Below are positions 16,785 to 26,815 of a stretch of 64,000 nt of DNA, piece by piece. The DNA comes from an uncultured Acetatifactor sp. Lineage in GTDB: Bacteria; Bacillota; Clostridia; Lachnospirales; Lachnospiraceae. The DNA is taken from assembly GCA_949840885.1 (NCBI GenBank), contig CATKYJ010000002.1:109628-173627 (forward strand). The letters are read 5' to 3'. Position 1 is the first letter of the stretch. Each line of letters begins with the position of its first letter. The notes under the pieces are model-generated. The model was given only the letters and a program-made list of their open reading frames with translations, did no database searches and had not been told where the DNA came from. Made by a program: the position numbers and the translations under genes.

Positions 16785-19706
16785 CTATTTCGTCCAGGAC
16801 ACGCTCGTGATGTCCAAGGTAATATCTCCATAGACATGATATTTCCCGTCCCCCTCATATTTTCCGGTTCGGTCCGAATCGTAGTCAGCGGCATAAATAG
16901 AATAGTCATAATATGGCTGCCATTCAAACAGCAGACAATCCCCTCTCTTCTCATCCATATGAAAAGTATAGGTAAGCCGCCGCCTGGTGGTGCCGTTGGC
17001 TTTCAGGTTCACGATCTCCATCTCCGATTTGTATCCCATGTCCGTGGCAAGATAAATCTCAATCAGCAGATCCGTGTCTTTATCTGCATCTGAGGTCTCA
17101 AGCTCCACCGTCATGGTGACATCGTATATCTCCCCCAATCCGCAGTCAAAATAGGAATCGTCCAGTTGAATCATGTTTCTGTCCAGAAGCCGGATTTCCT
17201 CCTGGCTACGGACCTGCCCCCCGTCAAAACGGAACCTGGCCGCCGTACCTTCAAGGAACTGGCCGGCTGCAGAACTGGTATAAGCCGGGGAAAGTTCCCC
17301 GTCCTGTCCATTCATGCCGATGTGCACCCTATCCCGCAGCATCCTGCCGGCAAACACATACTCTTCCCCGCCTGTCTCTTTCCTGATCTCAATGGAAAAG
17401 TCATTTGCCGTATTTCCATCCCGCGCTACCCGATATCTGACCTTATCCGATTTTCGGGTTTTGGCCTGTCCGGTTCCAAACTCCCCAGTCCCAGATTTTT
17501 CGGTTTTGGATTTTCCGCTCCCGGACAATACGGCTTCAGGTTCTCCGGTCTCAGATTCCCCGGCTCCGAATTCTCCAATCCCGTCTTCCCGCTCCAGCAC
17601 AGCGCCGTCCATAGACACCTCATATCCGTCCCGCACCCAAAATTCCATCGTCCCCTGATTTGGCTGTTCCCCGTCAAAGGCAATCCCCCCGAACACAAAC
17701 CCACAGTCCGACTTTGCCAGTTCAATCAGCGACACAATCGTCTCCCGCATCTCAAACAACAGCCCGTCGTCCCCCGGGTAATACCGCCAGTCCGCCACGG
17801 CCTTTCTCAATACCCAGTCCAGCACATCATTCATGTCATAATCCGCTCCCCAGACCTCCTCCAGAGTCCCGCGGTATAGTTCTTGCAGCTGCCAGAGCAG
17901 TTCATAGTCCTCGAACCCGTCCCGCCTGGCGGCCAGCCGAACAGAGGGAATGAAAGTATCCATTCCGTACCCTGATCCCGGATATACATAGAACCCGTCC
18001 ATATACAGCTTCAAAGAGGGAAAGCTTAATCCCTCCTCATACCAGTTCCGGGGATAGAGTTGGATATCGGCTGTACCGTTCAGAACACTGTAGAGGGTGA
18101 CGCCCCAGGTCAACTCCCCTGCCGTACCCATGTTGTACATGGCATAGCCCCAATACCTGAGGGCGCTGCCCCAGTTCGGCAGACCACTGCTGATCATAGG
18201 CCCCTCTCCATTGATATAGTGGAGCCACTCCCCGCTGTCCCGGTAATACTCCCTGTAGGCGGCAAACTCTGCATTCCCGTAATTGTACACAGGCCCATAC
18301 ACCGGAAGCTTGCTGGAGTTTCCCCCGGTCCTGGCCATACAGTAAGTGATGCCGTATTCCGCAAAAGCAGGATTGTAGCCAACCGTATAGATCAGCTTCA
18401 CGTCCCGGATGGAATCCGTCAGTTCCTGATAGAACTCCCCTCCTATGCCCCCGAATCCCGGCTGATCAAAGAATCCGTCCTGTTCCAGGGCCGCAATCAC
18501 CCGCTCCATGGCCTGTCTGTATTTCATGGCAGCCTCCATGACCTGGCCCGGATTGTCCGATTCATCCCGGTTCTTGTCATAACAGACCAGCTTGTCCGTG
18601 TAAAGCTTCCCCGGCGCGGACAGCCTTGCCGCCTCCAAAAGACATTGCTCAAACAGCCCAACGGAATCCGGCAGCCCAATGGAATTCACCCTTGGATGGT
18701 CGTAATAGCGCAGTAGTTCCCGCCGGAACCGCACAGGGCTGGCAGTGGCAAAAGGCATGTCCGTCACCTGCACCCTGTAGTCCAGCAGCGTCTCATAGTA
18801 TCTGCGTATCTGCTCCGAGGACGCCTCCCCGCCCCGCTGCATGGTGTCATACTTCGCCACGGCCACGCTGCGCAGATGGCTTTTTGTAATGTCAATGTCC
18901 CACACCGTCACCTCCACCGGAATCTCTGTCCGCAGACCGTCCACATCCAGGAAAAAGGTACCTGTATATGTCCCGGGCTCTGTATTCGAATCCGTAGTCA
19001 CTTCCACCGTGATTCCCTGGTTCTGTCCGGCCGCAATGGTATTCTCCCCATATTCTGCCGCAACCTCCATAGGCAGCAGGATATCCGGATACTTTGCAGC
19101 CGGGAATCCCGTGTCCTCCCTATCCACATAGACATACCCCTGCTTGTAAGCCCTGATCTGCTCCAAAGGTATCCTGTTCTCTCCGCAGGCCAACTCCGAC
19201 AAAGTCAGAAAATACTCCCCCACATCCGCCTGGGGCGTAAGAATCAGCTGATCTCCTTCTGTCTCCCCCTTTGCCATGCGGATCTCCAGCTTCGCCTCCT
19301 GCTCCACCGGGCAGGAGGCATTCTCTACCTCCGGATCCTGGAATACTGTGGCAGTGCTGTATGTACTCCATATCTTTACCTGACTTTCCGGGGAATCCTC
19401 CCAGGAAAGGGAGTCCTCCCCGGAAGTACTTTCCCCGGAATTTCCCCGGGCCCCTTTGTCAGTCCCCCCGCCAGCTTTCTCACGATCTCCCTTTCCATCT
19501 CCCGGCTCCCCCATTCCCGATCCTCGTCCGGCATCTCCTATGGCTCCTCCGCCTGCCTCCGGCTCCTTTCCATCTCCCGAATCCCTCCCGTCGCCCCATG
19601 CCCAGAGCCACCCTGCAGCAGACAATGCTGCCACCAGCCCCAGAACGGGCAGCACATATCTCCAATTTTTTCCCCTATTTCCCGAATGCTCCCGCTTCTT
19701 TTCCAT
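16785..19706 (-). CDS. DUF4091 protein, GH123-like glycoside hydrolase, membrane-anchored
   Basis: The 973-residue product has one N-terminal membrane segment (VLPVLGLVAALSAAGWLWAW) and a Gly/Ser/Glu/Asp linker of about 70 residues. A beta-domain comes next, then a TIM-barrel-like central region. The end of the barrel, SVRLAARRDGFEDYELLWQL, is the hallmark of DUF4091, a family related to GH123. Activity and substrate are not proven. A repetitive polar insertion (about residues 700-755) interrupts a C-terminal sandwich domain. The start at 19706 is preferred because GGAGGAG lies nine bases upstream. It follows the GH78-like gene by 31 bases and precedes the large surface protein by 25, so all three are likely co-transcribed. 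Confidence 0.85.
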   Translation of the reverse strand: MEKKREHSGNRGKNWRYVLPVLGLVAALSAAGWLWAWGDGRDSGDGKEPEAGGGAIGDAGRGSGMGEPGDGKGDREKAGGGTDKGARGNSGESTSGEDSLSWEDSPESQVKIWSTYSTATVFQDPEVENASCPVEQEAKLEIRMAKGETEGDQLILTPQADVGEYFLTLSELACGENRIPLEQIRAYKQGYVYVDREDTGFPAAKYPDILLPMEVAAEYGENTIAAGQNQGITVEVTTDSNTEPGTYTGTFFLDVDGLRTEIPVEVTVWDIDITKSHLRSVAVAKYDTMQRGGEASSEQIRRYYETLLDYRVQVTDMPFATASPVRFRRELLRYYDHPRVNSIGLPDSVGLFEQCLLEAARLSAPGKLYTDKLVCYDKNRDESDNPGQVMEAAMKYRQAMERVIAALEQDGFFDQPGFGGIGGEFYQELTDSIRDVKLIYTVGYNPAFAEYGITYCMARTGGNSSKLPVYGPVYNYGNAEFAAYREYYRDSGEWLHYINGEGPMISSGLPNWGSALRYWGYAMYNMGTAGELTWGVTLYSVLNGTADIQLYPRNWYEEGLSFPSLKLYMDGFYVYPGSGYGMDTFIPSVRLAARRDGFEDYELLWQLQELYRGTLEEVWGADYDMNDVLDWVLRKAVADWRYYPGDDGLLFEMRETIVSLIELAKSDCGFVFGGIAFDGEQPNQGTMEFWVRDGYEVSMDGAVLEREDGIGEFGAGESETGEPEAVLSGSGKSKTEKSGTGEFGTGQAKTRKSDKVRYRVARDGNTANDFSIEIRKETGGEEYVFAGRMLRDRVHIGMNGQDGELSPAYTSSAAGQFLEGTAARFRFDGGQVRSQEEIRLLDRNMIQLDDSYFDCGLGEIYDVTMTVELETSDADKDTDLLIEIYLATDMGYKSEMEIVNLKANGTTRRRLTYTFHMDEKRGDCLLFEWQPYYDYSIYAADYDSDRTGKYEGDGKYHVYGDITLDITSVSWTK

Positions 19707-19737
19707 TTTCTGTCTCTCCTCCATTGCATCTCAAAAT

Positions 19738-21783
19738 CTATGCTCCGCCAAAAGTCGAAATAGGAAAACATACACTTCCATTTTTTAAGATTCTATTATA
19801 ATACAAAATCGGAACCGCGCTCCAGGCATGACACAGACTTCCCGTACCCTCGAAAGCCGAAGCCCCCTCCTCCGTCTCCCAGAACGAGGTCGCCCCTGCT
19901 TCCAGCATCCTGCCATATCCGGAACGGATGTCCTCCAGCACATACGCCCCGTTTGCAGGATCCGCCTGCAGCAGGGCATCATATACAAAGCTCCTCATAG
20001 CCAGGGTAGCCGGTATCATTCCCTCCCCCGTCTTCAGCGCTTCCTCTACTCTCTTATCCCCCAGCCCCGTCAGAACCGCAAAAGCATTGCCCAGCTGGCT
20101 GAATAATTCCTCATGTTCTGTGGACACACAGTAAAGCCCCTGCCTTTCCCGATAGAAATACTTCCGCACCGCCTGCCTCAGTGCCGGACAACCGGATAAA
20201 AGCCCCTCCTCTTCCCGGCCTTTCCATTCGCAGAGCGCCAGAAAACGCTCAGCCGCATAGAGATATGCGCAGTTCAGGATCAGATACTCCTTTCCTCCCT
20301 CATCTCCCGCACTATAGTAACTCCATTCGTAAAAATTCCAGAAAGGCGTATCCAGCGTAGGAATCAGCCCCCTTTCGTTTCGCCGGTTCCCGAAAAAGCC
20401 CATAATCTCCCGCACCGCCTCCCAGGTCTCATCCAGAACGGTCCTGTCCCCGGTGGCTTCTATGTATTCATATACAGCCACTACATACATCAAGGAGAAA
20501 AAGGGGATGCCGCCCTCCTCCTTTCTGGGATTTACCAGCTTCAGCAGTCCGTTGGGATTCCTGTCCCTTGCAAGGTACACCAGATTCGCCCTCTGGAACC
20601 CGGTCTCCTCAAAGACATCGTATCCGCACAGCATCTGATTTCTGGCATCCAAAGCATACAGAGCCTGCTCCCGCCACGGGCAGTCTTCATAGTGCTCATG
20701 CATACACAGCCTCAGTGTCCGGACACAGACGGCATATATCTGCCTGTCCGTCTCCGTCAGTTTCCCGCCATGCTCCCACAGGACATTCCCTTTCCTCGCT
20801 TTCATGTCCCGAAACTGTGCCGGCTGATCCCCGCCATGCTCCCACAGAGCATTCCCCTTTCGTCCTTTCTCAGTCACCGGATAAACAGCCTCATAGAGAC
20901 CTATGGAGACCACCTCCGCCTCCTCCTTGCATAAAACCTGCAGATATCGGCATCCCAGACGGACAAAAAACTGTTCAAACGCGTTTTCCCCGGGCAGACA
21001 ATAAAAATCCAGAGAGAAATCATGGCTTCCCACCAAGTATCTTACCTTTCCGTCCTCCAGATGTTCCCCCCAGGCCACTTTCACCACACATTCCACCTGG
21101 CACCTTACCTGCAGGTACAGATATCCTGCCGTCTCAAACCCCAAATCATAAATCCGCTCGCCGCACCGCACAGACATGGCTTCCCGCTTTCCGGCCAGAA
21201 CCAGCTTTTCAACCGGACGAGGCAGAATCCTACAGTCTCTTTTTTTCTCCGCACAAGGCACCCGGCAAGCCATGTGAGACCCAGCGGCCATATCCGAGGC
21301 ATGCCCCAAGGCAAAATTGATTTCCCGCGGCGCATGGTTCACATAGCGCAGGGCGCGCCACGCCTCCACCCTTTCATCGCTGATCCCAATCGTCTCGCTC
21401 TCCTCCAATATCTCAAAGAGAAGCCCCGGCCCGTCATCTATATGGGTAAAAGAATCCGCTCCCTCATACCGCACAGTGACCTGAAGCAGATTCTCTCCCC
21501 TTTCCACTTTCCCTGTAAGTTCCACCTCATCATAATATTTCTCGAAAGGATAGCCCGGAAACTGCCCAAATGCGATTCTCTCCCCATTTAGATAAGCAAT
21601 ATAATCTGTCTCCGCGCATATCCGCAGCCAACAGTTCCCCTCCCTGTATTCAAACCTCTTTTCAAAAGATGCATATTCCTCCCTGCCATACTTTCCCTCC
21701 GGCCAGATCCACTTGGCTCTTTCTGAGATTCCTTTCCTCTCCGGTTTTCTCCCCATCTTTCTCTCATCCCTTTCGTATTTCAT
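19738..21783 (-). CDS. GH78-like alpha-L-rhamnosidase family protein, cytoplasmic
   Basis: The 681-residue product begins with a beta-sandwich (WIWPEGKYGREEYASFEKRF) and has a central (alpha/alpha)6 barrel. The catalytic segment DCPWREQALYALD keeps the three acidic residues known in GH78 (Asp367, Glu372, Asp379) with exact spacing, and SFWETEEGASAF holds the later glutamate. No signal peptide is present, so it probably acts on imported oligosaccharides. A 22-residue duplication (308-318 and 330-340, both with LWEHGG) is an odd insertion. Rhamnosidase activity is inferred from the family, not shown. It is the first gene of the minus-strand run and divergent from the regulator pair. Confidence 0.82.
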   Translation of the reverse strand: MKYERDERKMGRKPERKGISERAKWIWPEGKYGREEYASFEKRFEYREGNCWLRICAETDYIAYLNGERIAFGQFPGYPFEKYYDEVELTGKVERGENLLQVTVRYEGADSFTHIDDGPGLLFEILEESETIGISDERVEAWRALRYVNHAPREINFALGHASDMAAGSHMACRVPCAEKKRDCRILPRPVEKLVLAGKREAMSVRCGERIYDLGFETAGYLYLQVRCQVECVVKVAWGEHLEDGKVRYLVGSHDFSLDFYCLPGENAFEQFFVRLGCRYLQVLCKEEAEVVSIGLYEAVYPVTEKGRKGNALWEHGGDQPAQFRDMKARKGNVLWEHGGKLTETDRQIYAVCVRTLRLCMHEHYEDCPWREQALYALDARNQMLCGYDVFEETGFQRANLVYLARDRNPNGLLKLVNPRKEEGGIPFFSLMYVVAVYEYIEATGDRTVLDETWEAVREIMGFFGNRRNERGLIPTLDTPFWNFYEWSYYSAGDEGGKEYLILNCAYLYAAERFLALCEWKGREEEGLLSGCPALRQAVRKYFYRERQGLYCVSTEHEELFSQLGNAFAVLTGLGDKRVEEALKTGEGMIPATLAMRSFVYDALLQADPANGAYVLEDIRSGYGRMLEAGATSFWETEEGASAFEGTGSLCHAWSAVPILYYNRILKNGSVCFPISTFGGA

Positions 21784-21935
21784 CTCTTTCCTTTGCGTTC
21801 CATTTCATTCCTTTGATTTCGTTCCCAATTCTATTCCCGATTTCATCTCCCACTCCATTCCCCCGCATAAATCCCATTGGCTTTCTGCCGCTGCTGTTCC
21901 ATGCCCCCTCCATGAGAACAGCAGCCATTTTCTCC

Positions 21936-21964
21936 TTGTCAACTCCCAAGCTTCATGATAGACT
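21936..21964 (+). promoter_or_regulatory. Candidate promoter of the regulator-kinase operon
   Basis: TTGTCA (21936-21941) and TAGACT (21959-21964) are 17 bases apart, about 45 bases before the TTG start. The rest of 21784-22007 is purine-rich on the minus strand, with degenerate GGGAATGAAAT-like repeats. Confidence 0.4.
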
Positions 21965-22007
21965 ATCCCTGTAAAGATATGGCAAATCACACAGGAGGTC
22001 TTTTGTT

Positions 22008-23162
22008 TTGTTCAAAGTACTGTTGGTAGACGATGAGGAACTGGCGCTGATATCTCTGCGCTACTCCTTTCCCTGGAATGAATACGGCTTCACCGAGATT
22101 CTTACCGCCACGGATCCCCAGGAGGCGCTGTGCCTGCTTATAGAGCAGCACATCGACGCCGCTTTCGTGGACATCCGGATGCCCGGGCTCACCGGGCTGG
22201 AACTGATCGCACAGGCCAGACAGGCACAGGTCTCCACCTGCTTCGTGGTTGTATCCGGTTACTCGGACTTCTCCTACCTGAAAGAGGCTATACAACTGGA
22301 TACCCTGGATTACTGCTTAAAGCCCGTATCTTCCGAGGACATCACCAGCACCCTGGAAAAGGTGTCCGGCCGTGTCCTTAAGAACCGTCTGACCCAGGAT
22401 CCCGTCCGCTTCCAGGCGCTTTCCCAGGACATCTCCCTCTGCGGCAGATACTTAGAAGACCTCCTTACCGGGCAGACAGACTGCGAAAGCCTTACACTGC
22501 TGTATGTCCGCACAGAAAACCTACTGCCGCTTTTAAGGGAAGCGGATCTCCATTCCCTGAAACGGTTCCTGTTCCCGGGCCCCCGGGAGGCTCTTTTGAT
22601 CTGGGATCATCCCGTCCAGATCAGTGAACTGGAGGACGCCTTTGCCTCTTTATGCTCCTCCTGTCTTATGCTTCTGGACTATTCCAGACCCCGGGCAGAC
22701 GCTGTCATTCCCGTGCTGAAGCGTCTCCGTACCGAATGCCACAATCGCGGAAAAGACGATACCGGTCTGGTACAGCTTCCTGCCGTCTCCATGGAAATGG
22801 CTGATTATTTTCCCAAAATGCTCTCCTACCTCGAAGTCCATTACGCAGAGAAACTGACCCTCCAGGATCTCTCCCGGAAATTTGGCGTCAACTACACCTA
22901 CCTAAGCCAGATCTTCAAGAAGTCAACGGGACAGTCATTCTCCGAATACCTGACCAGGCTCCGCCTGACCCATGCCTGTAGACTCCTGGAGGAGACCGAA
23001 CAAAAGATCTCCCTGGTAGCTGAACAGACCGGCTTCAGCGATTATCATTACTTCTGCAACGTGTTCAAGCATGCTTACTCCATGTCGCCTCTGCAGTATC
23101 GTAATACCGTCAAAAAGAGAACTGACATAGAAAGAGAAAAGGTGCCAGATGAAATCCTATAA
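22008..23162 (+). CDS. Response regulator with AraC-type DNA-binding domain (YesN-like)
   Basis: The 384-residue product has a receiver domain (residues 1-120) with acidic pocket D8-D9, phospho-acceptor D55 in FVDIRMPG and Lys105 in LKPVS. A middle linker and a C-terminal double HTH of the AraC type (about 278-375, ending ACRLLEETEQKISLVAEQTG and YHYFCNVFKHAYSMSPLQYR) follow. It begins with TTG at 22008, with AGGAGG nine bases upstream. It overlaps the kinase gene by 14 bases, so the two are co-translated. It probably activates the neighbouring glycosidase and sugar-importer genes. Confidence 0.92.
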   Translation: MFKVLLVDDEELALISLRYSFPWNEYGFTEILTATDPQEALCLLIEQHIDAAFVDIRMPGLTGLELIAQARQAQVSTCFVVVSGYSDFSYLKEAIQLDTLDYCLKPVSSEDITSTLEKVSGRVLKNRLTQDPVRFQALSQDISLCGRYLEDLLTGQTDCESLTLLYVRTENLLPLLREADLHSLKRFLFPGPREALLIWDHPVQISELEDAFASLCSSCLMLLDYSRPRADAVIPVLKRLRTECHNRGKDDTGLVQLPAVSMEMADYFPKMLSYLEVHYAEKLTLQDLSRKFGVNYTYLSQIFKKSTGQSFSEYLTRLRLTHACRLLEETEQKISLVAEQTGFSDYHYFCNVFKHAYSMSPLQYRNTVKKRTDIEREKVPDEIL

Positions 23163-24966
23163 GAATCTTCCCCTGAAGCGCCAGTTTTACCTCCTGTTTG
23201 GCATGACAGCCCTCATTGTCTTCGGATCCGCACTCCTGTTTTACCAGGTTTCCTTTCGCTCCCTTCTGGACAAGGAGTCCAGGTACATGGAGAACATGCT
23301 CTCTCAGGTCGCCCAGCGCACGGAGGACATCACCAATTCCGTGAAGCTGGTGGCAAAAACCGTATCCGGCTCCCCCGCCACCATCCACCTGCTCACTGAG
23401 ACCAACAGCACCCAGAAATGGGCCTACAGACAGACCCTCAATAATCTCATCACGGAGCTGTCCAACAGCAACCCCAGCATCCAGATGATTCTTCTTTTGG
23501 ATACCAAGGGCAAGGTCTACAGCTTCAACGGCTACGACTACTCCCTGGCCAGCAGATTGGATGCCCAATACCAGTTTTTCTCCTCCGGAACTTACGCCGG
23601 CGGCTTCACCGGAGCCATGACTCTGCCGGATTCCAGCAGCGTCTATTACGCCTGTACCCAGCCCGTATACCTCCAGGGGAAACCTGCCACAGAAGAGAAT
23701 AAACTGGGGACCTGCCTGATTCTGTGCAGCAGCGATGCCCTCTATGACGCATGCAGCAGCACTGCCTCCTCGGAGCACTCCTTTTTCGCCGTGCTGGATG
23801 CCGGACAGGGGATCCTCTCTGAGAATCGGGTGGACAGCAGGTTCGATGCGGATATCCTCCCCGCCATCCTTTCAGAGGCGCGACAGGACACTTCCAGCAA
23901 GATTGACGGCATCTCCTACCTGGTGAATCAGATCCCCTCCCTGTCCGTCACCGGCTGGAGTGTGGTCAGCATCGTCCCCTACTCCGACATCAGCGCGGAT
24001 CTGTCCCGGTTCCATGCGATTGCCCTGTTGTTTATGGCTATTCTACTGTTTACTTTCCTGGTGCTGATCCGCCAGATCATGAAGAGCATTACCCTGCCCA
24101 CCTTGAAGATCGTTGATTTTGTCCGGGAGAACCCTTACGACATTCTGCATCGGCATCTGGACATTAAAGGTCCGCCGGAGATCCGACAGCTTGCTTCGGG
24201 CATCAATCAGATGCTGGATCAGATCAATGATCTGACCCACACCGTGCTGCAGAACCAGTCCCGGATGTATGAAATTGAACTGGGCAACCACCAGGCCAGG
24301 CTGTCCGCTCTCCAGAGCCAGATCAACCCTCACTTCCTCTATAATACCCTGGATGCCATCCGGGGGCTGACCTATCTGGGAAAACAGGAGGAGATCCGCA
24401 CCATCCTCTCTGCCCTCTCCCACATCATGCGCTACAATATCAAGGGGGAGGAAATGGTATCCGTGGAGGAGGAACTGCTCTGCGTACAAAAATATATCCA
24501 GATCATTGACATGCGTTTCTCCGGACGCTTCCAGATCAACCTGAACATCCAGGAGGAAATCCGAAATTACAAAATGCCCCGCTTCCTCCTGCAGCCCCTG
24601 GCGGAAAACGCTATCTTCCATGGCCTGGAACTGCGTCCCGGGAAAGGAACCCTGACCCTGGTCTGCTCCCTGGGACAGGACGGTATCCTGCACTTTACCT
24701 GTACGGACGATGGAGTGGGCATTCCTGCAGAAAAACTGGAGCAGTTACAGGAAGCGCTTGCCAACGATTCTTTCCTCTCCCGAAAAGCCGAGGGAAATGC
24801 CCATATCGGCCTGCAGAATATCCACCTGCGGATCCGGCTGCTCTATGGGCCGCCCTACGGCCTGTCCATCGCAAGCACTCAGGGGCTTGGCACCACGGTC
24901 CGCCTGGACTTTCCCGCTGCGCCGGACAACCTGCCGAAGCCCCAGACGCAACTTGGGCCTTTCTGA
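23149..24966 (+). CDS. Sensor histidine kinase, YesM-like (His_kinase family)
   Basis: The 605-residue product has a membrane segment near residues 14-35, an extracellular sensor region to about 285, a second membrane segment (AIALLFMAILLFTFLVLI), a HAMP-like linker, and a LytS/YesM-type kinase domain. The phosphorylated histidine is His395 in QINPHFLYNTLDAI. The ATPase shows PLAENAIFHGLE and DDGVGIP. It should sense an extracellular sugar, or sugar bound to the lipoprotein, and phosphorylate the overlapping regulator. It converges on the lipoprotein gene at 25060. Confidence 0.93.
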   Translation: MKSYKNLPLKRQFYLLFGMTALIVFGSALLFYQVSFRSLLDKESRYMENMLSQVAQRTEDITNSVKLVAKTVSGSPATIHLLTETNSTQKWAYRQTLNNLITELSNSNPSIQMILLLDTKGKVYSFNGYDYSLASRLDAQYQFFSSGTYAGGFTGAMTLPDSSSVYYACTQPVYLQGKPATEENKLGTCLILCSSDALYDACSSTASSEHSFFAVLDAGQGILSENRVDSRFDADILPAILSEARQDTSSKIDGISYLVNQIPSLSVTGWSVVSIVPYSDISADLSRFHAIALLFMAILLFTFLVLIRQIMKSITLPTLKIVDFVRENPYDILHRHLDIKGPPEIRQLASGINQMLDQINDLTHTVLQNQSRMYEIELGNHQARLSALQSQINPHFLYNTLDAIRGLTYLGKQEEIRTILSALSHIMRYNIKGEEMVSVEEELLCVQKYIQIIDMRFSGRFQINLNIQEEIRNYKMPRFLLQPLAENAIFHGLELRPGKGTLTLVCSLGQDGILHFTCTDDGVGIPAEKLEQLQEALANDSFLSRKAEGNAHIGLQNIHLRIRLLYGPPYGLSIASTQGLGTTVRLDFPAAPDNLPKPQTQLGPF

Positions 24967-24982
24967 CAACTCTGCCAGAAAG

Positions 24983-25023
24983 AAAAATCCTGCATGGGAC
25001 TTTTTGACGGTTCCATGCAGGAT
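24983..25023 (-). terminator. Intrinsic terminator between convergent kinase and lipoprotein genes
   Basis: ATCCTGCATGG (24987-24997) pairs perfectly with CCATGCAGGAT (25013-25023). On the minus strand it is followed by TTTTTCTTTCT, so it ends the sugar-importer operon. It may also fold in the plus-strand kinase transcript, but no T-run follows there. Confidence 0.85.
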
Positions 25024-25059
25024 AAAACGCTTACAGTTTCTGAGGTACTGGAAAGTCCC

Positions 25060-26712
25060 TTACTGGGCGCTGTTCCATGCGTCAATCTGGGCCTGCACTT
25101 CGGCCACAATCTTGTCCACGCCGTTGGCTTTCAGTTTCTCGTTAAGTTCGTCCAGGGTCTTGATCACTTCCTCAGGAGTCTCACTCTTTCCGCCGTTTAA
25201 TATCCCTATATAGCCACTTACCACATTGTTGCAGGCAGATATCTCATTCTGGATATTAGAAGTGTCCAGTACGAAACCCATATGGGCGGCCAGCTTTGCA
25301 CTGTTGTTGTACTCCACCATTTTCTTGAACACAACGTTATCCGGGCCGCTATAGCTCTCCGGTGCGTCCGTAATGGTTACATTGCCGAAATAAATCCCAT
25401 ACCAGTAGAGCCATCCCGGGTTGGAAACATCACTGTTGCGTCCGCCCTCCAGAGTCTTTTTCCCATTCTCATCCACGGAGTAATGCTGGCCTTCGATACC
25501 GAAGCGGAGCAAGGTAGCGATATATGGATCTGTATTGACCAGATCCAGAAGCATCATGGCGCGTTCCGGATTCTTGCAGTTTGCTGAAATTGCTGAACCT
25601 GCGCTAGTGTAATTGCCTGTATCTGACCATACATTGTCAAAAACTACCAGCTTTGTCCGAAAATCCTCCCCATACAAATGCTCGTCAATCCAGGTATATC
25701 CCCAGGATCTGCTCAGCAGCGTGGACGGCTCATAATTGATGGTAGGGTATTGGGCATAATCATAAGCAAATACGCCCTCTGCTATCAGTCTTTGCTGTTG
25801 GAGACAGAACTCCTTGTATTCCTCTGTTTCGTAAAAATTAAACACTGTATCCGGGTCATATCCCTCCACGTCCTCAATCCCGGGAATATTGCAGACTGCC
25901 ATTAAATCTACAAAAGTCTCCAAGGCATAGTAAGAGGGTACAATGGGCAGGATGCTGTCCGTCAAGGGCATCCCTTCCCATTCGGGGTGTTTTTCGTTGC
26001 GGCGCTTCAGCGCATCCACCAGGAATTCCTCACAATCCATATAGTTCTTCCAGCCCAGGTTGTCCATATCCAGCTCCAGTTCCTCTGCCAAGTCCGCATT
26101 GTAGATATATCCCATGATATAGGAATTGTCCTTTAAAGTGGGCACGCCGTATATATGCCCATTCACTGACATGGCTTTCCACACATCCTCGCTAAACAGC
26201 CCTTTCACCCCGGTTCCATACTCATCCCAGAGCTCGTCAAGGGGATAGAAAGCCCCCATATTAGCATGAGTATTGTAGACTACATTGGAGTCAAAACTCA
26301 CAATTCCCGCATCTTCACCTGTCTGCAGCATGTTCTTCACCTTTTCCCCATACTCTCCCCAGGACATCAGATGAAGCTTGACATTCATATTCAACTTTTC
26401 CAACAGGTACTCGTTCAGAGCATCCTGCACCATCTCCTGATCCGGCTGACCCACGGCGTCAATATACCAGTCCAGCTCCACATACTCCAGATCGCTCACT
26501 GCCTGTTTTCCCTCTTCCTCTGACTGGGGCTGCTCTTCTGTCTCTTTTGACTGGGACTGCTCCCCGCCTGCCCCCCCAGAACTGCTTTCCGCACCGCTCT
26601 GGGCACTGCTCTCTTCTTTCCCCCCGTCCTGTGCCGGTTTGCTCCCGCACCCGGCCAGCAAAGAAACCGTCATCGTAACCGTACACAATAGTGCTGCCAG
26701 CTTTCTTTTCAT
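25060..26712 (-). CDS. Sugar ABC transporter substrate-binding lipoprotein (LplA-like)
   Basis: The 550-residue product has a lipoprotein signal, MKRKLAALLCTVTMTVSLLAGC, with the lipid-modified Cys at residue 22. A 50-residue Ser/Glu/Gln linker follows, then a large extracellular binding-protein fold (family 1, with a DUF3502-type end, AEVQAQIDAWNSAQ). It should bind oligosaccharides for the two permeases encoded just upstream. No ATPase lies in the operon; such CUT1 systems usually share an MsmX-type ATPase encoded elsewhere. A GC-rich hairpin (26759-26780) in the spacer before this gene may set its level relative to the permeases. GGAGAAG precedes the ATG. Confidence 0.92.
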   Translation of the reverse strand: MKRKLAALLCTVTMTVSLLAGCGSKPAQDGGKEESSAQSGAESSSGGAGGEQSQSKETEEQPQSEEEGKQAVSDLEYVELDWYIDAVGQPDQEMVQDALNEYLLEKLNMNVKLHLMSWGEYGEKVKNMLQTGEDAGIVSFDSNVVYNTHANMGAFYPLDELWDEYGTGVKGLFSEDVWKAMSVNGHIYGVPTLKDNSYIMGYIYNADLAEELELDMDNLGWKNYMDCEEFLVDALKRRNEKHPEWEGMPLTDSILPIVPSYYALETFVDLMAVCNIPGIEDVEGYDPDTVFNFYETEEYKEFCLQQQRLIAEGVFAYDYAQYPTINYEPSTLLSRSWGYTWIDEHLYGEDFRTKLVVFDNVWSDTGNYTSAGSAISANCKNPERAMMLLDLVNTDPYIATLLRFGIEGQHYSVDENGKKTLEGGRNSDVSNPGWLYWYGIYFGNVTITDAPESYSGPDNVVFKKMVEYNNSAKLAAHMGFVLDTSNIQNEISACNNVVSGYIGILNGGKSETPEEVIKTLDELNEKLKANGVDKIVAEVQAQIDAWNSAQ

Positions 26713-26758
26713 TTTTCACTTCTCCTTTGGCTTAAAATATTTTGGTGCTTTATCATTA

Positions 26759-26780
26759 TCCGCGGCGGGTCTTCCGCGGA
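26759..26780 (-). other. Intercistronic hairpin between permease and lipoprotein genes
   Basis: TCCGCGG and CCGCGGA pair around an 8-base loop. There is no T-run, so it is more likely an mRNA-stability or processing element than a terminator. Confidence 0.45.
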
Positions 26781-26815
26781 GAACAATCCCTGATTCAGGA
26801 ATTCCGGTTCCGCGC

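Noticed and set aside
21764..21990. Small minus-strand frames overlapping the start of the GH78-like gene
   Set aside because: They arise from purine-rich low-complexity sequence and overlap the true gene.
23110..24693. Long minus-strand frames opposite the histidine kinase
   Set aside because: They are shadows of the YesM-type kinase, whose domains are clear on the plus strand.
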